Below, piece by piece: positions 34,342 through 44,295 of a stretch of 64,000 nucleotides of DNA. This DNA is from an uncultured Marinifilum sp. GTDB lineage: Bacteria; Bacteroidota; Bacteroidia; Bacteroidales; Marinifilaceae. Location of the stretch: the NCBI RefSeq assembly GCF_963677195.1, contig NZ_OY781918.1, positions 3,584,923-3,648,922 on the forward strand, in the 5' to 3' direction. Under the pieces are notes generated by a model. It made no database searches. It was not told the origin of the DNA and saw only the letters and a program-made list of their open reading frames with translations. The stretch's first letter is position 1, and every line of letters begins with the position of its first letter. A program made the translations under genes and the position numbers.

Positions 34342-35247
34342 TTATTTTGAAGCTACCAATGCAGCCAAAGCAATAGAATACAATTTGGTTTTTACGCTAT
34401 CACCTCGCGATGAAAGAATTGCAGGGCACTTAGCTCCCACAACCATTGCTCCAAGCTCCGATTTTGCCAATTTAGTATTTGTTTTATAGAACACATTACC
34501 CGATTCGATATTCGGAAATACAAGACAATCGGCATCGCCTGCCACTTTAGAATCTAATTTTTTTATCTCGGCCGATTCTTTATCAATTGCTACATCAATT
34601 GCCAAAGGTCCATCAACATAAGCATTCTTAATTTGTCCTCGTTCGGCCATTTTTGAAATAATGGTAGCATCAATGCATGCTTGCATTTTTGGTAAAACTT
34701 GTTCCGATGCTGCTATAAGAGCAACTTTTGGAGTTTCAATTCCCAAGGCTTTGGCTACATTAATCACATAATTTGTTAAAGTAATTTTCTGATTTAGATC
34801 GGGTTGAGGAATCACTGCCACATCACTACAAACCATTAATTTATAATAATTAGGATTTTCCATTACCGTTACATGACTTAAAACCGCTTTCGGTGGCATT
34901 AATCCACTTTCTTTATTAAGAATAGCCTTCATGTACTTATCGGTACTTACCAAGCCTTTCATAATCATGTCGCCTTCACCATTGTTAATTAGCTCGACTG
35001 CCTTTTGTGCTGCTTTTAACTCATTTGGCTCATGAACAATTGTAAATTTATTCACATCGATATTATGATCGGCACAAGTTTTTCCTATGATATCCTTATC
35101 GCCAACTAATGTAGCTACAACAATGTTTTTTTCTACTGCATTGTTCACAGCCTCGATAGTATGAGCATCGTTAGCATAGGCAGCTACAAGACGTTTTTTC
35201 TCTTGACTTTTAAGAACCTCAATGATTTGCTCCAAACGTGTAATCAT
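34342..35247 (-). CDS. Phosphate acetyl/butyryltransferase family protein, copy 2
   Basis: This 301-residue homologue of the downstream gene is collinear with it (VAAYANDAHTIEAVNNAV, MIMKGLVSTDKYMKAILNKESGLMPPKAVLSHV, MVCSDVAVIPQPDLNQK, AILSSRGDSVKTKLYSIALAALVA). The two are 60 bp apart in the same direction, consistent with a tandem duplication followed by divergence. They may differ in acyl chain preference (acetyl, propionyl, butyryl), which sequence cannot settle. Confidence 0.85.
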   Translation of the reverse strand: MITRLEQIIEVLKSQEKKRLVAAYANDAHTIEAVNNAVEKNIVVATLVGDKDIIGKTCADHNIDVNKFTIVHEPNELKAAQKAVELINNGEGDMIMKGLVSTDKYMKAILNKESGLMPPKAVLSHVTVMENPNYYKLMVCSDVAVIPQPDLNQKITLTNYVINVAKALGIETPKVALIAASEQVLPKMQACIDATIISKMAERGQIKNAYVDGPLAIDVAIDKESAEIKKLDSKVAGDADCLVFPNIESGNVFYKTNTKLAKSELGAMVVGAKCPAILSSRGDSVKTKLYSIALAALVASK

Positions 35248-35498
35248 TACTTTTTTATGTTTTAGTGTTTGTTCAGGATAAAAATCCTATTTTAATTAGT
35301 TGTAAGGCAAAAATATGAAATAAATACGAATCACCTCTTAAACTAGAGGCAAAACTTTCAATCATTCACTAATTATGCAATAATAATAACAATATGGAAT
35401 TTTACAGATTAGGCTTAGGACCTAAAATAAAATAGATTATTTACTGGAAATTTAGCCTTCTCTTAGAATATTTACTGCCCATAAATAATAGAAAGCAT

Positions 35499-38400
35499 CT
35501 ATTTTTTAGAAAGAGGAATACTAAAAAAGAAAGAAGTACCCTTATTTTTCTCACTCTTAACATAAATTTCTCCACCATTAAGCTCAACAAACTCTTTACT
35601 TAACATTAAACCAAAGCCTGTTCCTGTTTCGTTGGCTGTTCCCTCGCTGGTAAATACACTATCTATTTTAAATAATTTATCTACTTGTGCTTTTGTCATT
35701 CCCATACCAGTATCTTTCACTTCAATTCTTGCAAAATCATTATCTTTAACAACAATTAACTCAATCGTTTGTCCGTTAAAAGAATATTTAATTGCATTCG
35801 ACAATAAGTTTCGAATTATAGTATCTACCATTGCCTTATCGGCATCAACCAAAACTTTTTCTACTTTACCAATAACTTTTATTTCTTTTAGCGAAGCAAG
35901 ACTTTTGTGAAGATCTAAATTACTTTGAATTACAAGTGCCAAATCGAATTCTTCCTTATTTATCTTAAAATTACCTTTCTGCACATTAGCCCATTCCAGT
36001 AGACTTTCCAAAAGCTTAAAAGTATCATCGGAACTTTTATAAATTGTCTCGAGCAATTCTTTTTGCTCTTCTTCGCTAAGCATATCTGTATCGTGAATCA
36101 ACATTTTAGAAAATCCTCTAATGGCGTTAAACGGATTTCTTAAATCGTGACCAATAATGGATAAAAATTTATCTTTAGCTTTATTGGCAGATAATAAATT
36201 TTCGTTGGCATTCTGTAACTGAACAGTACGCTGAGAAACTAACTTTTCTAACTTAAGCATTTGTTTTTTAGCTCTTTTCTTACTATAAATGTTAGTTAAA
36301 AATATTAGAAAAAGTATAATTATTGCTTCGCTTAACAAAGTATACCATCGCAGATACCAAACCTGATTTACTTTTAAAGGAATAACACTATGATCGCTCC
36401 ACAAAAAATTTCCTTCGTGTTTACAACGAATGCAAATTTTGTAGTTACCAGGTTCAAGATCTGAAACAATTACCTGATTTTTACTGGATAAATTTTTCCA
36501 GTCTCTAATTTTTTGTATGCCTCGAATAATGCAATATTGAAATTCGTTTTGTTTTTGCGGATAAATAGTGGCTGTAACATCCATAAGTAACATCGAACCA
36601 GTAGTAACCTCTAATTGAGTATCTCGATAAATAAAATGACTCTCATCTTTTGCAACATGCACTAAAGGTTTTGGTGTAACCGGAATACTATCTTTAATTC
36701 TTGCAAAAGCAAGTCCGTTAGAAGTTCCAACCCATAAGTGTCCATTATTATCAACCAAAAGATTACCAACAGTAAATGTCTTTGATGGCAAGCCCTGATC
36801 GGGCGTAAACAAAGAAATATCCTTATTTCTTTTTCGAATAACACCTTTACTACTTGTTAACCAAAGGGTATTATACTGATCTACTGCAACAGCGCGAATT
36901 TCTCCATTACTTAAATCACCTAAATCAACTTTCTCGGCTACCGAATCGTGATATTTAAATAAACCTAAAGAACATCCTATAAATAAACTATCCCCAACAG
37001 GTTCTACATCTCTAACCCAGAAGTCCCCTTCATTTTCAAAAGGACTTTCATCGCTTATATTTTGAAATTTATCATTTTCTCTGCTGTATTTATATAAATA
37101 TGAATGCTTATACTCACATCCTACAAACAAAGTATTATTTTTAGTTAAGCAAATATCCTGTACAATTCTTCTATTTTTAAACTGATTAAAATAGCTTTCC
37201 AACTTAACTTTATTTAAATCGAGCTTAAACAATTCCTTATCTGCAACAAGCCATATCTCCGTTAAGGATACCACTTCTATGTCGCTTATTGATTGCTGAC
37301 TAAGGGGAATGGTTTTTATTAATTTATCAGCCCAGTAAACTAGTAAATTACCTTGCTCTGTTCCAATAAATGTATATTTTTTAAAAGTTTGAAATACATT
37401 TAAGCTTCCTTTAAAACTAATATTTTGTTCTGTTAAAGAATATTCATTTTCTGATTTGTACAAATGATTTCTACTGGCCGAAATAAGCTCTCCATTAATA
37501 TTTTTTCGGATACAGGCTACATATTCGGAATTTGCTGTAAGAAACTGAGAGAAGAAAAATTTTTGCTCCATAACAATAGCTCCTGAGTTTGTAGAAACCC
37601 AAAACTTGCCAAAATTATCTTTAAAAATTTCATTAATTGTAAAATAGGGAAATCCTCCCACAGGATAAATTCTATTCTTATCGCCTAGTTCTATTTCTAC
37701 AAGTCCCTGATACCATGTACCTGCTAAAATTCTGTTATCACTCAATCTTTCAAAACAAGATGCAATAACTCCTTCCGAAATCATTTCATTATGAACCACT
37801 CTTCCGTTAAAGTCGAAAATAATTTTTATGATACCAACTGATGTGCCCAGTAAAAATTCATTAGCTCCAATCTTAAAGGATGAATGAACCAAAAAATCTT
37901 GTTTAAAAGCACACTCTTCGAATGAGTTAGATTTGTTCTTAAATTTATAAAACCATCCTTTTTGCGAAACAACAATTAAATTTCCATTATCACATTCTAA
38001 AAATTGAAAAGATCGAGCATAAGAACTTGTCAGGTTTTTTTCATCCATAACATATTTTTCAAGCACTTTTCCATTCAATCGAAAAATATGATTGTAATCA
38101 CTTATCCAAACTCTATTCTTACCGTCTTGATAAACATGCTTGGGATATTTTGGTGCGGCGGGATCTTTATTGCATTCTATCAATAATTCAATTTCATTTT
38201 TCTCAAATGATGGATTAATCTTGTAAATGGCATCATCGGAAACAGCTAAAAGACTGCCATTATGCATTCTAAACAACTCCTTAAAATATCTAGACTTACC
38301 CTCGGGTAATTTAAACAAATTAAATTCATCATTTATTAAGGAAAAAACACCACCATCGGTTGCAAGGTAATAAATACCATTTAAGTCTTGGCTTGCAGAC

Positions 38401-38543
38401 TTTACCAGTTCTTCTCTTAATTTATTTTGTTTATTATACTCATGAATACGAAAATCGGTTCGCTGTGCATTAACGAAATATCCTAATATAGATAACAGTA
38501 TAAATAATAGTATGTGCTTGTATAAAGAAAAAAGTTTAAGCAT
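35499..38543 (-). CDS. Periplasmic beta-propeller sensor histidine kinase
   Basis: This 1014-residue protein has a signal peptide, then about 690 residues of two-component-regulator propeller repeats (LWVGTSNGLAFA, LWLTSSKGVI, FWVSTNSGAIV) and a Y_Y_Y-type sandwich. A transmembrane segment follows at about 730-755 (LLSEAIIILFLIFLTNIY). The HisKA motif IGHDLRNPFNAIRGFSKML has the phosphorylated His near residue 800, and the HATPase motifs are IRNLLSNAIKYS and GTGFGLMLSKEFV. Bacteroidota hybrid two-component systems usually continue with a receiver and an AraC domain; this one stops after the ATPase, and no response regulator is adjacent. Confidence 0.92.
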   Translation of the reverse strand: MLKLFSLYKHILLFILLSILGYFVNAQRTDFRIHEYNKQNKLREELVKSASQDLNGIYYLATDGGVFSLINDEFNLFKLPEGKSRYFKELFRMHNGSLLAVSDDAIYKINPSFEKNEIELLIECNKDPAAPKYPKHVYQDGKNRVWISDYNHIFRLNGKVLEKYVMDEKNLTSSYARSFQFLECDNGNLIVVSQKGWFYKFKNKSNSFEECAFKQDFLVHSSFKIGANEFLLGTSVGIIKIIFDFNGRVVHNEMISEGVIASCFERLSDNRILAGTWYQGLVEIELGDKNRIYPVGGFPYFTINEIFKDNFGKFWVSTNSGAIVMEQKFFFSQFLTANSEYVACIRKNINGELISASRNHLYKSENEYSLTEQNISFKGSLNVFQTFKKYTFIGTEQGNLLVYWADKLIKTIPLSQQSISDIEVVSLTEIWLVADKELFKLDLNKVKLESYFNQFKNRRIVQDICLTKNNTLFVGCEYKHSYLYKYSRENDKFQNISDESPFENEGDFWVRDVEPVGDSLFIGCSLGLFKYHDSVAEKVDLGDLSNGEIRAVAVDQYNTLWLTSSKGVIRKRNKDISLFTPDQGLPSKTFTVGNLLVDNNGHLWVGTSNGLAFARIKDSIPVTPKPLVHVAKDESHFIYRDTQLEVTTGSMLLMDVTATIYPQKQNEFQYCIIRGIQKIRDWKNLSSKNQVIVSDLEPGNYKICIRCKHEGNFLWSDHSVIPLKVNQVWYLRWYTLLSEAIIILFLIFLTNIYSKKRAKKQMLKLEKLVSQRTVQLQNANENLLSANKAKDKFLSIIGHDLRNPFNAIRGFSKMLIHDTDMLSEEEQKELLETIYKSSDDTFKLLESLLEWANVQKGNFKINKEEFDLALVIQSNLDLHKSLASLKEIKVIGKVEKVLVDADKAMVDTIIRNLLSNAIKYSFNGQTIELIVVKDNDFARIEVKDTGMGMTKAQVDKLFKIDSVFTSEGTANETGTGFGLMLSKEFVELNGGEIYVKSEKNKGTSFFFSIPLSKK

Positions 38544-38724
38544 AATCAGGATTTTTCATGATTTCACCATGATATGATAAATCTTAGCAACTAAACGATA
38601 ATAAAATACTTTTGTTACATTAAAATAATTAAAATACCTTATTATACAAATACAATTATCGCTTAATAAATACTTAAGACGCAATTACAATATTTATATG
38701 ATTAAAAATTTAAAGTTAATTAAT

Positions 38725-38761
38725 AAAAAAAGGTCTGGCTACAAATGAACCAAACCTTTTT
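38725..38761. terminator. Terminator after ackA
   Basis: AAAAAGGTCTGG (38727-38738) pairs with CCAAACCTTTTT (38750-38761) with one mismatch. On the minus strand it ends in a run of T residues. It closes the pta-ackA operon. Confidence 0.82.
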
Positions 38762-38802
38762 AAAATATTTACTAAACCTTGGCACAAAGCCAAAAGATAA
38801 TT

Positions 38803-40011
38803 TTATTTCATATCATTCAGAATTCTCTGAGTATCAGAAGCAATAACCAATTCTTCGTTTGTAGTAATTACCATTGCTTTAACTTTTGAGCCTTCTTTAG
38901 AAATAATTGCATCCTTTCCTCTTAAGCCATTATTCTTTTCAGCATCAAAATCTAATCCTAAGTATCCAAAGTCTTTAACGATTTTTTCACGAGAAACACA
39001 ATCATTCTCACCAATACCTCCAGTGAAAAGAATCAAATCAACTCCTCCCATTGATGCAGAATAAGAACCTACAAATTTTTTCACTCTGTAAGCAAACATA
39101 TCCAGAGCCAATTGAGCTCTTTTATCTCCTTTTTCTGCAGCATTTTCCAAATCTCTCATATCAGAAGAAATTCCAGAAATTCCAGCCAAACCACTTTCTT
39201 TATTGATTAATTTATTTGCTTCCTCGATAGAAAGATTTTTCTTTTCAGAAATATAAAGTAGTGCACCTAAATCGAGGTTACCAGTACGAGTTCCCATTAA
39301 TAAACCTTCGTTTGGAGTAAAACCCATTGAAGTCTCAACAGACTTACCACCATTAATAGCACAAACCGAAGCTCCATTTCCTAAGTGACAGCTAATAATT
39401 TTTTTATCAGCAATATTCCAATTTAAGATTTCACATGCTCTGTTGGCAACAAATTTATGGCTGGTTCCGTGGAATCCATATTTACGTACACGAAGATCCT
39501 CATAACAATCGTAAGGTAATCCGTACATAAATGCCTCTGCAGGTAATGTTTGATGGAAAGAAGTATCGAAAACTGCTACTTGAGGAAGACCAGGAAGCAA
39601 CTTCTCAATCGATAAAATTCCTTCTAAATTAGCTGGATTATGAAGAGGAGCTAACTCGCAGCATGCTGAAATATTTTCTTTTGCTTTTTCATCGATAAAT
39701 GCAGAATCCTTGAAGAATTCACCTCCATGAGCCACACGATGACCTGCTGCGTTTATTTCTTTTAAGCTAGAAATCACACCATGATCAGCATCAACTAAAG
39801 CTTTTAGTACCAAATCGATACCTACACTATGGTTAGGAATATCCTGAGTAATTTCGTATTTATCTTTACCTTCTGGTTTGTGAGTTAAGATACCATCTTT
39901 TAAGCCAATTCTCTCAACAAGACCTTTGGCCAATAAAGTAGCTTCCTCACCCATATGTAATAACTGATATTTTAAAGAAGAGCTACCGCAATTAAAAACT
40001 AGAACGTTCAT
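38803..40011 (-). CDS. ackA: Acetate kinase
   Basis: This 402-residue enzyme makes ATP and acetate from acetyl phosphate. Motifs: VLVFNCGSSSLKYQLL at the N-terminus, AGHRVAHGGE, VFDTSFHQTLP, YGFHGTSHKFV, CHLGNGASVCAINGGKSVETSMGFTPNEGL and LILFTGGIGEND. Length is normal. It lies 31 bp downstream of pta; together they give substrate-level phosphorylation and acetate excretion. Confidence 0.97.
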   Translation of the reverse strand: MNVLVFNCGSSSLKYQLLHMGEEATLLAKGLVERIGLKDGILTHKPEGKDKYEITQDIPNHSVGIDLVLKALVDADHGVISSLKEINAAGHRVAHGGEFFKDSAFIDEKAKENISACCELAPLHNPANLEGILSIEKLLPGLPQVAVFDTSFHQTLPAEAFMYGLPYDCYEDLRVRKYGFHGTSHKFVANRACEILNWNIADKKIISCHLGNGASVCAINGGKSVETSMGFTPNEGLLMGTRTGNLDLGALLYISEKKNLSIEEANKLINKESGLAGISGISSDMRDLENAAEKGDKRAQLALDMFAYRVKKFVGSYSASMGGVDLILFTGGIGENDCVSREKIVKDFGYLGLDFDAEKNNGLRGKDAIISKEGSKVKAMVITTNEELVIASDTQRILNDMK

Positions 40012-40042
40012 CTGAATTGTTTTATTTAGTTTGGATTATTTA

Positions 40043-41044
40043 TTACATGCCTGCAGCTTGGTTTGCAGTAATTGCAACCAAGTTTACAATATCGCTAACA
40101 GAACAACCTCTCGACAGGTCGTTAATTGGAGCAGCCATACCTTGTAAAACCGGACCTACAGCCTCGGCTCCTGCTAAACGCTGTACCAATTTATAAGAAA
40201 TGTTACCTACCTCTAAAGTTGGAAACACCAATACATTTGCTTTACCTGCTACTTCGCTACCTGGTGCTTTCTTAGAACCAATAGCCTCAACAATAGCAGC
40301 ATCGGCTTGCATTTCACCATCAATTTGAAATTCTGGAGCCATTTCTTTTGCCAAACGAGTTGCTTCCACAACTTTATCAACCATTTCGTGCTTACCAGAA
40401 CCCTTAGTTGAGAAGCTTAACATAGCAACTCTTGGTTCCATATTAGCAATTGCTTTAGTTGTTTTTGCAGTAGCTACAGCAATTTCGGCTAATTCACTTG
40501 CGGTTGGATTTGGATGAACAGCACAATCTGCAAATACCATCATTCCATTATCTCCATACGTTTTATCTTTCATTATCATGATAAAAGCACCAGAAACAAC
40601 AGAAATACCTGGCATTGTTTTCACAATTTGGAAAGCAGGACGCAACACATCGCCAGTTGCATTTAAAGCTCCGGCAACTTCTCCATCGGCATCGCCTGCC
40701 TTAATCATTAAAGTAGCTAAATAAAGAGGATCCTGAACCAAACCCATTGCTTGTTCCATGGTCATTCCCTTCTTTTTTCTTAGCTCAACCAAAATTTCAG
40801 CATAAGCTTCCATTTTTTCATGATTTTTAGGATCGACAACAATTGCTTTGTCAATATTTTTTAATCCTAAACGGGTAGCTTCACTTTTAATTTCTTCAGG
40901 AGCACCAATTAAAATAATTTGAGCTATCCCTTCTTCTAAAAGAATATCAGCTGCTTGTAGAGTTCTTTCTTCTGTTCCTTCAGGAAGAACAATTTTTTTG
41001 TTGTGCAATTTGGCGTTTGCCTTAATTTTCTGCAATAAGTCCAT
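40043..41044 (-). CDS. pta: Phosphate acetyltransferase
   Basis: This 333-residue short-form Pta (no N-terminal regulatory domains) converts acetyl-CoA to acetyl phosphate. Motifs: KIVLPEGTEERTLQAADILLEEGIA, MIKAGDADGEVAGALNATGDVLRPA, VFADCAVHPNPTASELAEIA, AMLSFSTKGSG, PGSEVAGKANVLVFPTLEVGNI and GPVLQGMAAPINDLSRGC. It precedes ackA. The promoter must lie in the 218-bp divergent gap shared with the FAD/Fe-S dehydrogenase gene. Confidence 0.97.
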   Translation of the reverse strand: MDLLQKIKANAKLHNKKIVLPEGTEERTLQAADILLEEGIAQIILIGAPEEIKSEATRLGLKNIDKAIVVDPKNHEKMEAYAEILVELRKKKGMTMEQAMGLVQDPLYLATLMIKAGDADGEVAGALNATGDVLRPAFQIVKTMPGISVVSGAFIMIMKDKTYGDNGMMVFADCAVHPNPTASELAEIAVATAKTTKAIANMEPRVAMLSFSTKGSGKHEMVDKVVEATRLAKEMAPEFQIDGEMQADAAIVEAIGSKKAPGSEVAGKANVLVFPTLEVGNISYKLVQRLAGAEAVGPVLQGMAAPINDLSRGCSVSDIVNLVAITANQAAGM

Positions 41045-41262
41045 TGTGAATCAATATATTAATCTGTTTTGTAATCTCGACATTGCAAATCTAGGAATAA
41101 ATCGTAAACTTTAGATTCCTAAATTCATAATTTTTGTCAATTTTAGATGTAAACTTTTAATAAATATTCATTCTTGATAAGAATAAGTATAAAAATAAAA
41201 GTGTAATTTCATCTGTAGAGAATTATTATTGATGCATCACAGCTCAAACTTTTACTTATTCT

Positions 41263-44211
41263 ATGAATTCAACACAACAAAACAATCGTTTCGCAGTACT
41301 ACAGGAAAAATTTGCAGGAGAAATTCTTTGCGATTTAGCAAGCAAATTAATTTATGCAACCGATGCTTCTGCCTATAAGGTAATTCCCCTTGCCGTTGCA
41401 TACCCTAAAAATGAAAACGATTTACAAGAATTAATACAATTTGCAAAAAAAGAAAGCTTATCGCTTATTCCCCGTGCGGCCGGAACTTCTTTAGCCGGAC
41501 AGGTTGTAGGTAACGGAATTGTTGTTGATATATCTAAATATTTTACAAAAATTATAGAACTAAACACCGAGGAAAAATGGGTAAAAGTTCAACCAGGTGT
41601 TATTTTAGATGAGCTTAATCAATATTTAAAAGAATACAATTTATTTTTCGGACCCGAAACCTCAACTAGTAGCAGATGCATGCTAGGTGGTATGTTGGGC
41701 AATAATTCCTGCGGTTCGCACTCGCTAATATATGGAAGTACACGAGATCATACTTTAGAAGTAAGTACAATTTTAAGCGATGGTTCTAAAGTTGTATTTG
41801 CTGATTTAAATAAAGAAGAATTTTTAAAAAAATGTAATTCTAATCTGGGTTTAGAATCTAAAATATATAAAAACATTAGAGATATTCTTTCTTCAGAAGA
41901 AAATCAGAAATCCATAAGAAAAGAGTTTCCCGATGCAAAAAACAAACGTCGCAATACAGGATATGCAATTGATTTACTAATAGATTCGGCACCTTTTACC
42001 AATAGTAGTAATTGCTTTAACTTTAGTAAACTACTGGCAGGTTCGGAAGGAACATTAGCCTTTACCACAGAAATAAAATTAAACCTAGTTCCTGCTCCGC
42101 CTAAAGAGAAAGCCTTGGTTTGTGCACATTTCGATAGTTTAAAAGAAGCTATTAAAGGCAATTTAATTGCTTTAAAATATAAACCCGGCGCAGTTGAACT
42201 GATGGATGATCAAATCCTGAAACTAACAGAAGGTAATATTACACAAGCAAAAAATCGTTTCTTTTTAAAAGGAAATCCAGGCGCTCTTTTAATTATTGAA
42301 TTTGCACGTGAAAGTATGCAGGAAATAGAATCTCTAAGTGCTAAAATGGAGGCTGAATTAAGAAGTAAATCGATAGGTTTTCATTTTCCTTTGGTTACAG
42401 GAGCCAATAAAATAGCTCAAGTTTGGGATTTACGAAAATCAGCCTTAGGCGTATTATCAAATATGCGAGGAGATTCTAAACCTGTTTCATTAATTGAAGA
42501 TACATCGGTTTCTCCAGAAGTATTATACGATTATATTACTGAGTTTAAAGATTTAATGAAAAAACATGAAATCAATTGTATTTTTCATGCACACATTGGC
42601 AGTGGTGAGATCCACCTACGTCCTGTTTTAAATTTAAAAAATGAAGCCGATCGTGAAAAGTTTCATGCCATAGGTTTAGATTCTGCTAAACTGGTAAAAA
42701 AATATCGAGGTTCGCTAAGTGGCGAACATGGCGATGGCAGATTACGTGGCGAATTTATTCCAGTAATGATTGGAGAACAAAACTATCAGCTTTTGCGCGA
42801 TATAAAATATGCTTGGGATCCTGATAACATTTTTAATCCCGGCAAAATTGTTGATACCCCTAAAATGAATACTCATTTGCGATACGAGGCCAATCAGCAA
42901 ACCAGAGAAATAGAAACCTATTTCGATTTTTCTGCCGATATGGGAATTATTCGCGCCACCGAACGATGCAATGGTTCTGGCGATTGCAGAAATTCTCACT
43001 TAACTGGAAAAGGATTGTGTCCCAGCTATCAGGCAAGCTTAGATGAAAAATTAAGTACTCGTGCAAGAGCCAATTTATTTAGAGAATTCCTAAGCAATTC
43101 AGATAAGATTAATCCTTTCGATTACAAAGAATTATATGATATTTTAGATTTGTGCTTATCGTGCAAGGCTTGCAAGTCTGAATGTCCATCGAATGTAGAT
43201 ATGGCCAAACTTAAGGCTGAATTTCTTCAGCATTATTACGAGTCTAACCCAATACCTCTTCGCACTAAATTAATTGCGAATATCAGTAAAATTAACAAAG
43301 TGGGAAGCTATGCTCCTTCTCTTTTTAATTTTATAAATCAACATCCTACAATAGGAAAACTTGTAAAAAGCAATTTAGGTTTTGCGAAAGAAAGAAGCAT
43401 TCCAGTACTTCAAAAAACAAACCTGAAAAAGTGGTTTGGGAAAAAACACAGTCAAAAACAGAAAAACACACCAAAATCTGCTAAGCTTGTATATCTTTTT
43501 GCCGATGAATTTACCAATTATAATGATACTCCTATTGGTATAAAAACGGTTCAACTTTTAGAAAAACTAGGATATGAGGTAATAATTCCCAAACATGCCG
43601 AAAGCGGAAGAGCTTATTTATCGAAAGGTTTTGTAAAAAAAGCAAAATATCTGGCTATTAAGAATGTAAATCTGCTAAAAAATTTAATATCAGAAGAAAC
43701 TCCTTTAGTAGGAATAGAAGCTTCGGCAATACTAACTTTTCGGGATGAATACATTGATTTGGTTCCTGAAAACATGAGAAAAGATGCTAAAAAACTGGCT
43801 TCGAACACTCTTATGATTGAAGAATTTCTATATCAGGAAATGCAAAATGGAAACATTACCAGTAAACAATTTACAAAAGAAAAAAAGGAAATTAAATTTC
43901 ACGCTCACTGCTACCAGAAAGCTTTAGCATCTTCAGCCCCCATACAGAAAATACTAAGTTTCCCTGAGAATTACTCAGCCATAGAAATAAAATCGGGCTG
44001 TTGTGGAATGGCTGGTTCGTTTGGTTATGAAAAAGAGCATTACGATTTAAGTAAAAAGGTTGGAGAGCTAATTCTCTTACCCGAAGTAAGAAAAACTCCA
44101 CTATCTGTGCTAATTGCTGCCTCAGGAACATCCTGTCGCCATCAAATTAAAGATGAAACGAAGCGAGAAGCCTTGCACCCGGTTGAAATTTTGTGGGAAG
44201 CTTTGACTTGA
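41263..44211 (+). CDS. FAD/Fe-S D-2-hydroxyacid dehydrogenase (YdiJ/GlcD-GlcF fusion type)
   Basis: This 982-residue protein has three parts. An FAD_binding_4 domain (IPRAAGTSLAGQVVGNGIVVDIS, GGMLGNNSCGSHSLIYGST) and an FAD-oxidase C domain run to about residue 540 (HAHIGSGEIHLRPVL, SGEHGDGRLRGEF, FNPGKIVD). An iron-sulfur section follows, with one Cys-containing region at about 568-587 and a classical CLSCKACKSECPSNVDM at about 630-645. A CCG heterodisulfide-reductase-type domain shows HCYQK and SGCCGMAGSFGYEKEHY near 912. This architecture matches D-2-hydroxyglutarate or D-lactate dehydrogenases that feed electrons to the membrane pool. The substrate is not decided. Confidence 0.92.
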   Translation: MNSTQQNNRFAVLQEKFAGEILCDLASKLIYATDASAYKVIPLAVAYPKNENDLQELIQFAKKESLSLIPRAAGTSLAGQVVGNGIVVDISKYFTKIIELNTEEKWVKVQPGVILDELNQYLKEYNLFFGPETSTSSRCMLGGMLGNNSCGSHSLIYGSTRDHTLEVSTILSDGSKVVFADLNKEEFLKKCNSNLGLESKIYKNIRDILSSEENQKSIRKEFPDAKNKRRNTGYAIDLLIDSAPFTNSSNCFNFSKLLAGSEGTLAFTTEIKLNLVPAPPKEKALVCAHFDSLKEAIKGNLIALKYKPGAVELMDDQILKLTEGNITQAKNRFFLKGNPGALLIIEFARESMQEIESLSAKMEAELRSKSIGFHFPLVTGANKIAQVWDLRKSALGVLSNMRGDSKPVSLIEDTSVSPEVLYDYITEFKDLMKKHEINCIFHAHIGSGEIHLRPVLNLKNEADREKFHAIGLDSAKLVKKYRGSLSGEHGDGRLRGEFIPVMIGEQNYQLLRDIKYAWDPDNIFNPGKIVDTPKMNTHLRYEANQQTREIETYFDFSADMGIIRATERCNGSGDCRNSHLTGKGLCPSYQASLDEKLSTRARANLFREFLSNSDKINPFDYKELYDILDLCLSCKACKSECPSNVDMAKLKAEFLQHYYESNPIPLRTKLIANISKINKVGSYAPSLFNFINQHPTIGKLVKSNLGFAKERSIPVLQKTNLKKWFGKKHSQKQKNTPKSAKLVYLFADEFTNYNDTPIGIKTVQLLEKLGYEVIIPKHAESGRAYLSKGFVKKAKYLAIKNVNLLKNLISEETPLVGIEASAILTFRDEYIDLVPENMRKDAKKLASNTLMIEEFLYQEMQNGNITSKQFTKEKKEIKFHAHCYQKALASSAPIQKILSFPENYSAIEIKSGCCGMAGSFGYEKEHYDLSKKVGELILLPEVRKTPLSVLIAASGTSCRHQIKDETKREALHPVEILWEALT

Positions 44212-44220
44212 TTTGCACAT

Positions 44221-44258
44221 AAAAAAACAGGATACTCACAAAGGAATATCCTGTTTAA
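44221..44258. terminator. Terminator between convergent genes
   Basis: AAACAGGATA (44225-44234) and TATCCTGTTT (44247-44256) form a perfect 10-bp stem. On the minus strand seven T residues follow, so it mainly ends the fucose operon. Confidence 0.88.
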
Positions 44259-44295
44259 ACGTTAATATAGAATTATCTGCTAATAGCAGTAATTT

